DNA of 33,369 nt from a candidate division WS1 bacterium. Lineage in GTDB: Bacteria > Armatimonadota > Zipacnadia > Zipacnadales > UBA11051. This document shows, piece by piece, positions 1 through 8,395 of this stretch. The translations under genes were made by a program, and so were the position numbers. The DNA lies in assembly GCA_012518355.1 (NCBI GenBank), contig JAAYSP010000138.1:1-33369 (forward strand). The letters are read 5' to 3'. The notes below the pieces were generated by a model. The model made no database searches and was not told where the DNA came from. It was given only the letters and a program-made list of their open reading frames with translations. Numbering within the stretch: the stretch's first letter is position 1; the number at the start of each line of letters is the position of its first letter.

Positions 1-486
1 ATCGCTCAACACTTCCTCCAGAGGAGGGGCGTCTATGTCGTACTCCCGGTTCAGGCCCACGCCTTCGCACGGCACTTCTGCGTGCGACACAGTAGCCTCC
101 TGCAGACTCTGCACCGCCTGGATACATGCTGCAGCGATGCGATCAGGGAGCAGCTCGATGTATGGCAGATCGGTCTCGCCCCAGCCACTATAGGTACCGG
201 TCGCCGGGCCACTGTGGGTGTGCGTGCAGTGAACCATCACCGCTTCACCGGGCACTCCGGTGGCATCAGTCACCAGTTGGCGCACTTGAGCGGCGGTCTC
301 GCGGTTCACTCCGATGATGTCGTTGCTGTTGACGATGATCGTCCTGTCGCCCTCGCACACAGCCATGGCTCGCGCCCACAGTCGGTCACGGATGGCTATC
401 GAGCGACGGTTGAGAAACGGACCGAAACCGCTTAGTTCCACGCCCACACGGGGTGTGATATCGCTTTTGGCAAATCCGAATTGCAT
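1..486 (-). CDS. Neutral/alkaline ceramidase-like protein, N-terminal part (runs off window)
   Basis: The minus strand is open from an ATG at 486 to the window edge, giving 162 codons without a stop. A GGAGA Shine-Dalgarno lies about 8 nt upstream of the ATG. The protein starts MQFGFAKSDITP and carries HCTHTHSGP at residues 86-94. Both are typical of the neutral/alkaline non-lysosomal ceramidase family (PF04734), in which the His pair of HTHSGP binds the catalytic zinc. Family members hydrolyse the amide bond of ceramides or related N-acyl lipids. Many bacterial relatives of this length class have no tested substrate, and no signal peptide is visible here, so an intracellular amidase role on another substrate is possible. 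It lies 50 nt downstream of the DegT aminotransferase on the same strand, probably in one transcript. The C-terminal half is outside the window. Confidence 0.8.
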   Translation of the reverse strand, partial: MQFGFAKSDITPRVGVELSGFGPFLNRRSIAIRDRLWARAMAVCEGDRTIIVNSNDIIGVNRETAAQVRQLVTDATGVPGEAVMVHCTHTHSGPATGTYSGWGETDLPYIELLPDRIAAACIQAVQSLQEATVSHAEVPCEGVGLNREYDIDAPPLEEVLSD

Positions 487-536
487 AGCCTGTGTCTCCT
501 ATAGTGCTGATGGAGATAGGAACTATCTTTTCGGCC

Positions 537-1808
537 TTACTCTGTGGCGGCACTTGCGAAGTGGCGTTTGATCTCCGTTAGATTGTCGTTCACCTTTGCG
601 ACGGCGGCCAGCAACTGGCCGATGTACTCCGAATCGCCCAGCAGGTAGACGTGTGACAGTAGTGCGGCGGTGTCGGCGACTGCGCGTTCAGTGTTGGGCA
701 GGTTCAGTTCGGCATAGTTTTGGACGCGTGCAGGGTCGCGGTAGGGGATGGGGCTGGTTCGGTCATATAGGTTCAGCAGCGGATTGCTGTACACCGGGGC
801 GTATGGCTTGCCCAGTGAGCAGCCCTCGGCACCCGCTGCCTCCAGGTACTGGTCGCGAGTGACACCCTCGGCCAGCTCAGGATCGAACTTCAGGGTCATG
901 GCGTAGTACGACTGGCAGGTGACTCGTGGGTCTCGGCGCACGGCCTGCAGTGGCCCGCCCATCTGCTCTAGCTCAGTCCTGATGCGTGCTGCGTTCTCTT
1001 CGCGTGTACGGATGTGGTCGGGCAGACGCGTCAGGCCACCTCGTAGCAGTACACACTGCATCTCGGTGATGCGATAGTTGTGCCCATAGCGGTTGCCCGG
1101 GCGCGACTCGGGCCCAGGGGTCCAACCCACTTGCTTCAGGCAGAAGGAAGTCTCGTAGACCTCATCATCGCTACAGGAGATGCCGCCACCTTCCCCGCTG
1201 GTGAGCACCTTGCTTTGCTGAAACGAAAAGCTGCCGGCATCACCGATAGCACCGGCTGCCTTGCCGTTCCAGCGGCTGCCATGCTGGTGCGCTACATCCT
1301 CGACGATCTTCAGGTCATGGCGCGCGGCGATATCCATGATGGCGTCCATATCTGTCATGCAGCCGTACAGGTGCACCGGTATGATCGCCTTGGTGCGGTC
1401 GGTGATGGCGGCTTCGATTGCAGCCGGATCTATGCATAGAGTTTCGGGGTCTATGTCCACCAGTACCACATCGGCACCGATATCCATGGCGGCCTGTGCG
1501 GTGGCCACCCATGTCAGGCCCGGGACGATGACTTCGTGGCCGGGCTCGACACCCACAGCCTGTAGGGCGCACTGGATGGTGACGGTGCCGTTGGATAGGC
1601 ACAGGAAGTGCTTGCTGCCCAGGAACTCGGCAAAATCGCTGGAAAAGGCCTCCTCGTGCTCGCCCATCCAGCTCCACTTGCCACTGCGCACCACCTGCTC
1701 CATCCACTGGACTTCCTGCTCACCGACTACCGGCCACACGGGAGGGACGGCGGTCACGATTGGAGTGCCACCGGTCAGGGCCAACTGTCCGCTGCTGTTG
1801 TTCGTCAT
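537..1808 (-). CDS. DegT/DnrJ/EryC1/StrS family PLP-dependent aminotransferase
   Basis: This 423-residue protein is of full family length. Visible landmarks are the SNGT substrate/PLP loop (72-75), WVATAQAA (100-107), VHLYG (145-149), VEDVAHQHGS (169-178) with the Asp that pairs with the PLP ring nitrogen, and SFQQSKVLTSGEGG (194-207), whose Lys200 is the expected Schiff-base lysine. Such enzymes transfer an amino group from glutamate or glutamine to a keto-sugar or keto-cyclitol. The substrate cannot be read from the sequence; scyllo-inosose-type aminotransferases are one group with this overall pattern. AGAGGTGA precedes the ATG by 6 nt. The ceramidase-like gene follows after 50 nt, which suggests a shared operon. 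A gene for amino-sugar nucleotide synthesis is not seen nearby. Confidence 0.88.
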   Translation of the reverse strand: MTNNSSGQLALTGGTPIVTAVPPVWPVVGEQEVQWMEQVVRSGKWSWMGEHEEAFSSDFAEFLGSKHFLCLSNGTVTIQCALQAVGVEPGHEVIVPGLTWVATAQAAMDIGADVVLVDIDPETLCIDPAAIEAAITDRTKAIIPVHLYGCMTDMDAIMDIAARHDLKIVEDVAHQHGSRWNGKAAGAIGDAGSFSFQQSKVLTSGEGGGISCSDDEVYETSFCLKQVGWTPGPESRPGNRYGHNYRITEMQCVLLRGGLTRLPDHIRTREENAARIRTELEQMGGPLQAVRRDPRVTCQSYYAMTLKFDPELAEGVTRDQYLEAAGAEGCSLGKPYAPVYSNPLLNLYDRTSPIPYRDPARVQNYAELNLPNTERAVADTAALLSHVYLLGDSEYIGQLLAAVAKVNDNLTEIKRHFASAATE

Positions 1809-2236
1809 CTCAATTCACCTCTGGACACTGTGATTGGACCTGCATCTGTATTGCTGGATGGTACATGTCAAACACTGCGCCACTTGTATAGCTGCACACA
1901 GCCAGGCAATTGTCGGAATTTGCATCGTGAGCCAAGCACCGGTTGGGCGTTCCGGCCTCTCTATGCTCTCCATTTTCCTTCTATCTGTCTGTCTCACCTC
2001 CTGCCATCTGAAACAGATTGCAATCCTATCTGTGGCAGCATAACGCCTACATGTCACGGACGCGAAGCATGGCTCTGGATTTCGGCTCGACATGCTCTCA
2101 TTGCACGCTTGCGCAAAGGAAGATGAAAGTCAATACAGAAGCAGTTTCAGCCTGTACTGTGCGAAGGATTTCCTATGCACATGTCGAATACGCATTCGTA
2201 TTACGTGCTATCTGAACAACCCGAGGAAGGCTGGCT
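1809..2236. other. 428-nt intergenic region between divergent genes
   Basis: This gap separates the minus-strand aminotransferase from the plus-strand amidohydrolase, so it should hold promoters for both. On the minus strand a TTGACA (1866-1871) faces a TACAGA (1845-1850) at 15 nt. That spacing is short, and I give it little weight. I see no convincing plus-strand promoter, no RNA gene and no repeat. Short open frames here have no Shine-Dalgarno and no recognisable product. Confidence 0.4.
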
Positions 2237-3064
2237 ATGATAGATTTTCATGCACATATGGGACGACTATATCGTGAGGGCTATCCCGAAAAGCACTACC
2301 TGACCGCCGCGCAACTGGTGGACCGGATGAACCGCGATGGTGTGGACATATCAGTGCTGCTGCCTCTGGAGAGCCCCGAGGGCAGTTGGGGCTGGCTGCT
2401 GACCGAAGAGTGTGTCGCTGCACGGGATGAGTTTCCTGATAGGCTCATAGCGTTCATGTGTATAGATCCCCGGTATCCGCGAGTGGAAGAGCTGTTCGAT
2501 GTATGCGTGGAAAAGTACGGCTGCAAGGGCTTCGGAGAGCACGTGCCCGGCATGGCCTTCGATGATCCGCGCTGCAAAGTCATCTATCGCAAGTGCCATG
2601 AGTACGGCATGCCGATAGATGTAGAGATAGGTGGGGTGTGCACCGACGAACCGGGGCTACCGCGGCTGGAGGCGTGCCTGAAGGAGTTTCCGAACTGCAT
2701 CTTCGTCGGCCACGGTCCGGGCTTTTGGGCGAACATCTCAGCCGAAGACGTGAACATGTACGGCTACCCGGATGAACCGGTGGTACCCGGCGGCGCGCTT
2801 GACCGGCTCATGGCCGAGTACGACAACCTCTATGCTGACCTGTCTGCAGGGTCGGGCTGGAACGCCATCAGCAGAGACCCGGAGTTCTTCGATGGTTTCA
2901 TCGAGCGCAACTGGCAGCGGCTCATGTATGGCAGCGATATCATGTTCGCCAGCCACGAGATCCCGCAAGTCGAGTGGATGCACGAGCTGCAGGTTGCTCC
3001 GGAGGTGCACTACGCTATTGCCCAGGGCAACGCGCGTCGTCTTCTGAAGCTGGATGAGCAGTAG
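2237..3064 (+). CDS. Amidohydrolase-family metal-dependent hydrolase
   Basis: The protein has 275 residues and begins MIDFHAHMG. The HxH pair (His5, His7) on the first beta strand is the metal-binding signature of the amidohydrolase superfamily, here the Amidohydro_2 (PF04909) type. FVGHGPGFW near residue 158 supplies a further conserved His. LMYGSDIMF near residue 232 supplies the metal-ligating Asp, and GNARRLL closes the fold at the C terminus, as in this family. Members act as hydrolases, decarboxylases or lactonases on small molecules, and the substrate here is unknown. GAGGAAGG lies about 8 nt before the ATG. The next gene starts about 110 nt downstream on the same strand. Confidence 0.85.
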   Translation: MIDFHAHMGRLYREGYPEKHYLTAAQLVDRMNRDGVDISVLLPLESPEGSWGWLLTEECVAARDEFPDRLIAFMCIDPRYPRVEELFDVCVEKYGCKGFGEHVPGMAFDDPRCKVIYRKCHEYGMPIDVEIGGVCTDEPGLPRLEACLKEFPNCIFVGHGPGFWANISAEDVNMYGYPDEPVVPGGALDRLMAEYDNLYADLSAGSGWNAISRDPEFFDGFIERNWQRLMYGSDIMFASHEIPQVEWMHELQVAPEVHYAIAQGNARRLLKLDEQ

Positions 3065-3173
3065 AGAGGCGCTGACTGGTCGTGACCGTGGCGTAAGCGA
3101 AGCTTGGCTAGAGCATAACCGGGTGCAGCTGTGATGCAACTGTGGGATGGCGCAGAAGGGAGCACAAAATCTG

Positions 3174-4139
3174 GTGAGTATCGAAGAGATCAAGGCTTCG
3201 CAGTTGGATGCGGAGCAGTTCATAGCTGAGAAGGTGCGTGAGATTGCAGATGCGGTTGGGGATGGGGTGGCCATAAATGCACTGTCCGGGGGCGTGGACT
3301 CCTCTGTGGTGACCATGCTGGGACACAGGGCGTTGGGAGAGCGGCTGCTGAGTTACTTCGTGGACAATGGCCTGATGCGCGCGGGCGAACCCGAGCAGAC
3401 TGTGGCCATGTTCGCGGAGGTGGGGGTTCATGTGGAGTTGGTAGCTGCACGTGACCAGTTTTTTGCCGCGATTGATGGTGTGACAGATCCCGAGGAGAAG
3501 CGAGAGGCTATCACCCGCACCTTCTACCACGATGTGTTCGGCGGTCTCGTGCGAGAAAGCGGTGCCAGATACCTGCTGCAAGGCACAATTCTCACCGATA
3601 TAGATGAAACAGTGGCAGGTATCAAGCGTCAGCACAACGTTTTCGAGCAACTGGGGATCGACCCGCAGGAGGCGTTTGGCTATCGCATACTCGAGCCACT
3701 TGTGCAGCTCCGGAAGGCTGGTGTGCGGAAGATCGGTCAGGCGCTGGGACTGCCGACGAAGATCTGGGATCGGATGCCCTTCCCGGGTCCGGGATTGGCA
3801 ACGCGCATCATCGGAGTGGTCACTCCTGAGCGGGTTGATCTGGTGCGCAAAGCGACAGCTATACTCGAGAGTGAGCTAGCCGAGATAGAGGCGTTTCAGT
3901 ACATGGCGATCCTGCATGAAGATCGCGTGACCGGCTCCCGTGAGGGGCGTCGCGAGTTCGGCCAGCAGATCGAGGTACGCTGCTGGGACAGTGTAGACGC
4001 GCGCACTGCCAGGCCCACGCGATTGCCCTGGGAGTTGCTGGAGAAGCTCAGTGCGCGGATGGTCGGAGAGTTGCCCGGTGTTGTCAGTGTGACCTACAAC
4101 ATCGCCACCAAACCGCCGTCCACGATGGAGGTAGTATAG
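3174..4139 (+). CDS. Stand-alone GMP-synthase-type ATP pyrophosphatase (GuaA C-terminal/ExsB-like)
   Basis: The product corresponds to the ATP-PPase and dimerization domains of GMP synthetase and has no glutamine amidotransferase domain. SGGVDSS (about residues 38-44) is the PP-loop. YLLQGTILTD, MPFPGPGLATRIIG and the terminal YNIATKPPSTMEVV follow GuaA order. Two deviations are visible: canonical GuaA has RPFPGPGL where this has MPFPGPGL, and it ends KPPxTIEWE where this ends KPPSTMEVV. It could be the synthetase subunit of a two-subunit GMP synthase, or a paralogue adenylating another substrate (such proteins are often labelled ExsB family). I prefer the GTG at 3174, because AGAAGGGAG lies upstream and relatives begin near this point. 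An in-frame ATG at 3147 has only a weak Shine-Dalgarno. A GATase gene is not in the window. Confidence 0.8.
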   Translation: MSIEEIKASQLDAEQFIAEKVREIADAVGDGVAINALSGGVDSSVVTMLGHRALGERLLSYFVDNGLMRAGEPEQTVAMFAEVGVHVELVAARDQFFAAIDGVTDPEEKREAITRTFYHDVFGGLVRESGARYLLQGTILTDIDETVAGIKRQHNVFEQLGIDPQEAFGYRILEPLVQLRKAGVRKIGQALGLPTKIWDRMPFPGPGLATRIIGVVTPERVDLVRKATAILESELAEIEAFQYMAILHEDRVTGSREGRREFGQQIEVRCWDSVDARTARPTRLPWELLEKLSARMVGELPGVVSVTYNIATKPPSTMEVV

Positions 4140-4186
4140 CGCTGTTGCCGCGCCGCCTTTGATTCAGGGCAGGAGTGGGAAGTGAC

Positions 4187-5764
4187 ATGAGGCATCACCC
4201 GTCTGCTGATGTTGCTCCTGCAGTTCCAATGCTTCGTGGCGTCTCCGTGGCAGTTGCTGGTCGGCAGTTCGCTGCCTGGCATGGATTGATGACAGTGGTG
4301 GCAGTTGCCCTGGTCCTGCGTTTATGGGGCCTGGGCAACCGCAGTTTTTTCGGCGATGAGGTATACTCGCTGCAAATCGCCGAACAGAAGACTGCTGCGC
4401 AACTGCTGCACCATGCACAGAAGCTGGAGCGTCATCCCCCCCTTCCGCATCTGATCTCCCGTGTCATCTACCTGGCCGGTGCGCGTGGCGAGTTCCAGTG
4501 GCGGTTGTTTGGCGCCTTCTGCGGAGTTGCGATAGCCGCACTGGCGTTTCTAGTGCCACTGTACTTCGGCGCTCCCCAACTGAGCCTGCCTGCGGGTATA
4601 CTTGCTGCAACCGCGCCCATGGGAGTGCTGTTCAGCCAGGTCAACCGCTGGTACCCACTTGCTGGAGCGCTGCTGGGGTTGGCCATTCTGTGCACAGTGA
4701 TAGGTGCCAGGAGAGGGAGTCTGGGGGCATGGATAGCCGCCGGTCTTGCCCTGGCCCTGGCCTTCTACACCGTGTATTTGGCGGCTGCGGTCGGAGCGGT
4801 CATACTGCTGATGGCTCTGGTGCACTTGCTGCGTCGTCGGGCGGAGTTGCGTGGCTGGATGTGGGCGGTGGCGGTAACAGTGCTGTGCACGGCTCCATGG
4901 CTACCGTATTTCCTGTGGATGCTGCGCGAGGGGAAAGTTCAACTCGATCCGGCACAGACTGCTCTCTTTGCTCTGGGCAAAGCGCTTCTCTTGCTGCAGA
5001 ATCTCGCAGTAGGCCCTACCGTCCTGCCATGGAGCTGGGCGGTGAACTTGTCGGCGGCGGCGCTGTATCTCATGCTTCTGAGGGCACTTGTCCGCAGTGA
5101 GCACGTCGAAATTCGGCGTACGAGCGCAGCAGCGGGATGGTTCATGGTGCTATGCTTTCCGATTATGTTAGTGGCATCTGCATCATCAGCCCCGCGCTAC
5201 TGGCTGGTTCTGCTGGTTCCGTGGACCATGCTGGTGGCAGGAGGGTTGGTAAGCCTGCGCTCTGCTGTTGGTCGTGGTCTGGCAGTGGCCGCACTTGCAG
5301 CACTCATAGGATATGGGTTGGTGAACCTGTACACTGTGCGGCAGTACCAGTATCTGGAGCTGGCCGATGACTGGCCAGACTTAGCTGCACAGGTACGCGT
5401 ACTGGAGCAGCCAGGCGACGAGGTGTGGACTCTAGCTTCGCCCTTCGTCTACTACTATGGTGGCGCAACCGAGTACGTCATGGATTGGGGCTGGGACCCG
5501 GATGGGCTGCGACAGCACCTGACCGCTCGCCACCCGCATCGGATCATCCTCCAGTACTCCCCGCTGAGCGGCTGGGAAGGTACCCCGTTCGAACGAGTTG
5601 CCAGGACAATCGGCGGCCAGTTGGAGGATGCAGGTTATCGGCGCCAGTGGCAGAAGCAGTGGGGACGTGATCCACAGGTGGAGATGAAGCGCCGTTATCT
5701 GCGAGGGCGTACCTTTCCCGAGTACCGACATGCCGCCGAACTGTGGGTGCATGAGCCGCAGTGA
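4187..5764 (+). CDS. ArnT/PMT-like integral membrane glycosyltransferase (GT39/GT83 type)
   Basis: This 525-residue protein has about ten hydrophobic segments in its first 360 residues and a soluble C-terminal part of about 150 residues. Near the N terminus RLWGLGNRSFFGDEVYSL carries an acidic pair in the first periplasmic loop. This is the hallmark of the polyprenyl-phosphate-sugar transferases of the PMT/ArnT superfamily (PF13231-like). These enzymes move a sugar from a polyprenyl carrier to lipid or protein at the outer face of the membrane. HPPLPHL shortly after matches the second conserved loop element. The ATG at 4187 has AGGAG 11 nt upstream. A GTG at 4175 overlaps that Shine-Dalgarno and is unlikely. 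It follows the ATP-PPase gene by 47 nt, which suggests co-transcription. Acceptor and donor are unknown. Confidence 0.82.
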   Translation: MRHHPSADVAPAVPMLRGVSVAVAGRQFAAWHGLMTVVAVALVLRLWGLGNRSFFGDEVYSLQIAEQKTAAQLLHHAQKLERHPPLPHLISRVIYLAGARGEFQWRLFGAFCGVAIAALAFLVPLYFGAPQLSLPAGILAATAPMGVLFSQVNRWYPLAGALLGLAILCTVIGARRGSLGAWIAAGLALALAFYTVYLAAAVGAVILLMALVHLLRRRAELRGWMWAVAVTVLCTAPWLPYFLWMLREGKVQLDPAQTALFALGKALLLLQNLAVGPTVLPWSWAVNLSAAALYLMLLRALVRSEHVEIRRTSAAAGWFMVLCFPIMLVASASSAPRYWLVLLVPWTMLVAGGLVSLRSAVGRGLAVAALAALIGYGLVNLYTVRQYQYLELADDWPDLAAQVRVLEQPGDEVWTLASPFVYYYGGATEYVMDWGWDPDGLRQHLTARHPHRIILQYSPLSGWEGTPFERVARTIGGQLEDAGYRRQWQKQWGRDPQVEMKRRYLRGRTFPEYRHAAELWVHEPQ

Positions 5765-5829
5765 TCTGTCGGCCTGCCTGTATCAGTCTTGTTCAGGTCT
5801 CCAGTCGCTTCCAGCGCGAAGCCGCATGG

Positions 5830-7385
5830 ATGCATCGGCAGCAGCGGCCCCGACAGGATGCCAGAGCGCTTACGGCTATCCGTCGGGCAGGAGTATCATG
5901 GGCATGTGGCTATCGCACTGGGGTCTCTGTTTTGACGGCGATCTGCTGGCATATGGCGTGATGGTGGGAGCTATCGCGGTCGCGCTGAGTAGAGAGGGCC
6001 ACGTCTCATACTCACAGTCGCCGGAGTTGACGAGCCACACGTGAGCGGCCTACTCCAGCCACCAGGGGCTGGGCCACCAACCGTTGCGAGTCAGCAGGTT
6101 CGGGTTCTGTGCGCGCATCCGCCGGTCTATACGTTGATGGTCGTCAGCGAGGCCAGTCGCGCATAGTCAACTCATGCACAACTGTGGGGCGGACGTTGGC
6201 GTATCCGTGACGCATGCACGGACGTTATCCCGGTTGATCTTCAGATGAGCTGCACCCACTCTGGTACAGCCAGCCGGTAAAGTTGCCGGAGCGCCTCCTC
6301 GAAGTTCGGCTGTATCATGACCACGCATGACCACGCAGGTTTCGCCGTGACAGGGGCCGGGTTCGTCGCCTGTGCTCCATCCCTCCGGCGGTTACAGTCC
6401 ATGTCCATACCGGTGCGGCCGTTGTGGTTCACCCACAGCGATAGCTTGAGGCCGTTTTGGCGAGGCTTTTCACACAGGGCGATGAGCTTGCTGTTACTTT
6501 CATCGCCACCCTGCCATGGAAAAGTGAAACACTATCGAAACATCCCGCATATACCGTCAGTATATCGGTAGGGGCGGGCCAGTGGACGTGGGCCGGGTTG
6601 AAGCATGGTGTCGAGGAAGGCGTCTATCGCTTCGAAGAGCAGACGCTGTAGTCACCGTCCCCACTGTGCGAGCGGACTAGCCGGTACTGGCAGTGTACAG
6701 CGGCCTGACAAAAGACGGGTTGCGCACCTGCCACAGGTAGTCCATGAACGCTTCGGGCATCGCTTGATGGCTCTGCGCCACACCCATGACTGCCGAGAAG
6801 CTGTGGATGACACTGTTTTTCGTCCCAGACCGGGTGGTGGTACAGCTCCAGCCCCGCCGGTCCGGCACGGCGAACGCTGCCGGATGCTCCAGCCCGAAGA
6901 ACCAGTCGCCTGTGAACACCGGATAGCTGCAGCCGGGCTGCTCGGCATAGGTGTCGCGGCCCTCCTGCTGCTCGACATCCGGGCCCCACGCAGACCGTAG
7001 CCGCCCCGACATATCGGCTATGGCAGATTGCCCCACAGCTCTATCTACAGCTAGCCTGGTGTGGGAGTGCTGACCGATGCCTGCAGCCGCACCTGCTTAC
7101 GCACCCATGGCTGTTCCCCGTCAAGTCAGTAGCGGACAGGTACCTGTATATCATACCTATTGCTGTGCCGGGTGAAGGCGATTTGCCGCTTGTCCGTTTC
7201 AATCGCCAGCAAGTCGAAGTCTTCTTGCATCAGCGCGTGGCTGTTCATGCTGACAGCAAATGCAGGGCAATCGAAGTGCGGCTCTGTTCTGAGGGAAGGT
7301 TATGTGCCTGGAGCGTGTTTCCGATCCGGTTTGAGGTGACTGTAATACGAATCCTGCGGCTCATGTCATGTAACTATAGGCTCAT
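5830..7385 (-). pseudogene. Decayed glycoside hydrolase (GH36/alpha-galactosidase-like) pseudogene
   Basis: Pieces of one protein can be read in order on the minus strand across all three frames. A GGAGG (complement of 7395-7399) precedes an ATG at 7385, but codon 4 is TAG. The reading resumes at 7364 as MSRRIRITVTSN. Next comes ALMQEDFDLLAIETDKRQIA, then an in-frame TGA (7126-7128) directly followed by LDGEQPWVRKQVRL. Further on are GDWFFGLEHPAAFAVPD (about 6910-6860), ELYHHPVW, SFSAVMGVAQSHQAMPEAF (about 6800), LKLSLWVNHNGRTGMDMD (about 6450-6390), VVMIQPNFEEALRQLYRLAV (about 6330-6265), NGWWPSPWWLE, a TAG, then HVWLVNSGDCEYETWPSL (about 6050-6000). The SPWWL and SGDxEYxxWPSL blocks resemble alpha-galactosidase-like GH36-related enzymes. 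That family name is from memory. The 3' limit near 5830 is approximate. Confidence 0.75.
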
Positions 7386-7655
7386 CGTCTATGTCCTCCG
7401 CCGTTGTGTGTCTGATGCGGCTTACTGCTGGGTTCACTATGGCTTTTCCCTACATCTCTTTTCTACATACTTGCGAGAGGGATTCGTGTGTATGGTGAGA
7501 GGCAGGGAAGAGGTTTTCGTGCTCGCTGCCAGATGCATCAGAGCGTTTTCATACACCTATATCCTTGCGGCGCAAACCCATGCATGTGGCGGATGGTGCA
7601 GGGGGAGAGAGCTTCTCACTTTCTGCAGTGGCGACAGACAATTATGTGTGGCCCG

Positions 7656-8183
7656 CTACTTGACAAGCCGGGTTCGTCTGGCAGGATCGGGGCGAGTGCC
7701 GTAGCGGTGTCGAAAGAAGGCCACTCCGATGCCGCCCAGTGCCCCTAAAATCGCCACAGCGGCGATAGATAGGATGGTAGCTATTTGCTGTTCGCTACTG
7801 GTTGACTTCGAGGGCAGGTCTGGAGGGGTTGAGCGCAGATATCTGCCAAGTTCGTCCGCTGTTTCGCCGGTGGTCTCATGGGGAGCGGTCCGTCCGTCCG
7901 GTAGTATGCGCTGGAGTTCAGGATCATCACTTTGCGCGCGGCCAGCCCTGACCCGCTCGCTAGGTCGTATGCCGCCTTCCTGCCCGGGCTCAGCAGTCCA
8001 GGTCGGGACCGTCGCTGTCGCAGTGGACGTGGGCTCTGTGTCGGGTGAGTCTCTGCCGAGGAACTGCTCGTAAGACACCGAGTCAGAGCTGTGCTGTTGC
8101 GGGGCACAGGAAGCTGGATGAGCCAGGCTGATGCCCATCAGGACGGTTGCACTCACAATTGTCTGCACTATCCGCGCTCTCAT
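7656..8183 (-). CDS. Small exported protein with C-terminal membrane anchor, function unknown
   Basis: I do not recognise the family. The ATG at 8183 has AGGAG 6 nt upstream; a longer in-frame start at 8252 has none. The 175-residue product starts with a signal peptide (basic MRAR, hydrophobic residues 5-21, likely cleavage after SCA at 25-27). A low-complexity stretch rich in Ser, Thr, Pro, Asp and Glu follows (28-130). It ends with a hydrophobic helix (about 134-157) and a basic tail (RHRYGTR onward). This is a type-I membrane topology with a flexible extracytoplasmic domain. Cys26 is not in a good lipobox because Pro23 is at -3. It lies 212 nt downstream of signal peptidase I on the same strand and may be its substrate or simply a neighbour. 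Confidence 0.65.
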   Translation of the reverse strand: MRARIVQTIVSATVLMGISLAHPASCAPQQHSSDSVSYEQFLGRDSPDTEPTSTATATVPTWTAEPGQEGGIRPSERVRAGRAQSDDPELQRILPDGRTAPHETTGETADELGRYLRSTPPDLPSKSTSSEQQIATILSIAAVAILGALGGIGVAFFRHRYGTRPDPARRTRLVK

Positions 8184-8320
8184 GTCGTGCTCCTGCAGTC
8201 CTCCGACTTGTCCATGCCCGGTTTTGTTCAGTTCAACTGCGATTCTGTGCATATCCGTCTATGTGCGGGGCAGAGAAGGACAATTTCGTGCTGACTGCCC
8301 GGTTGAGCCATATCACTGTG

Positions 8321-8350
8321 GCTATACTGATGTCGGAATACCGCCATCAA
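8321..8350 (-). promoter_or_regulatory. Candidate promoter for the small exported protein
   Basis: On the minus strand TTGATG (8345-8350) and TATAGC (8321-8326) are separated by 18 nt, about 140 nt upstream of the ATG at 8183. The match is moderate (4 of 6 in each box), and read-through from the signal peptidase gene is an alternative. Confidence 0.35.
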
Positions 8351-8395
8351 CTCAACTGTTTCTCCCCGAGTAGTGGGTGCAACCCGGATGGCCTC

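Noticed and set aside
7165-7704. A 179-codon plus-strand open frame in the low-gene region
   Set aside because: It lies antisense to the readable glycoside hydrolase remnant and overlaps the end of the small exported protein gene. It has no Shine-Dalgarno, and its composition (many Cys, Arg and Val) is that of a chance frame.
8258-8395. Lipoprotein processing for the small exported protein (Cys26)
   Set aside because: The residues before Cys26 are Pro-Ala-Ser, which lack the Leu-type residue at -3 of a lipobox. Ordinary signal peptidase I cleavage fits better.
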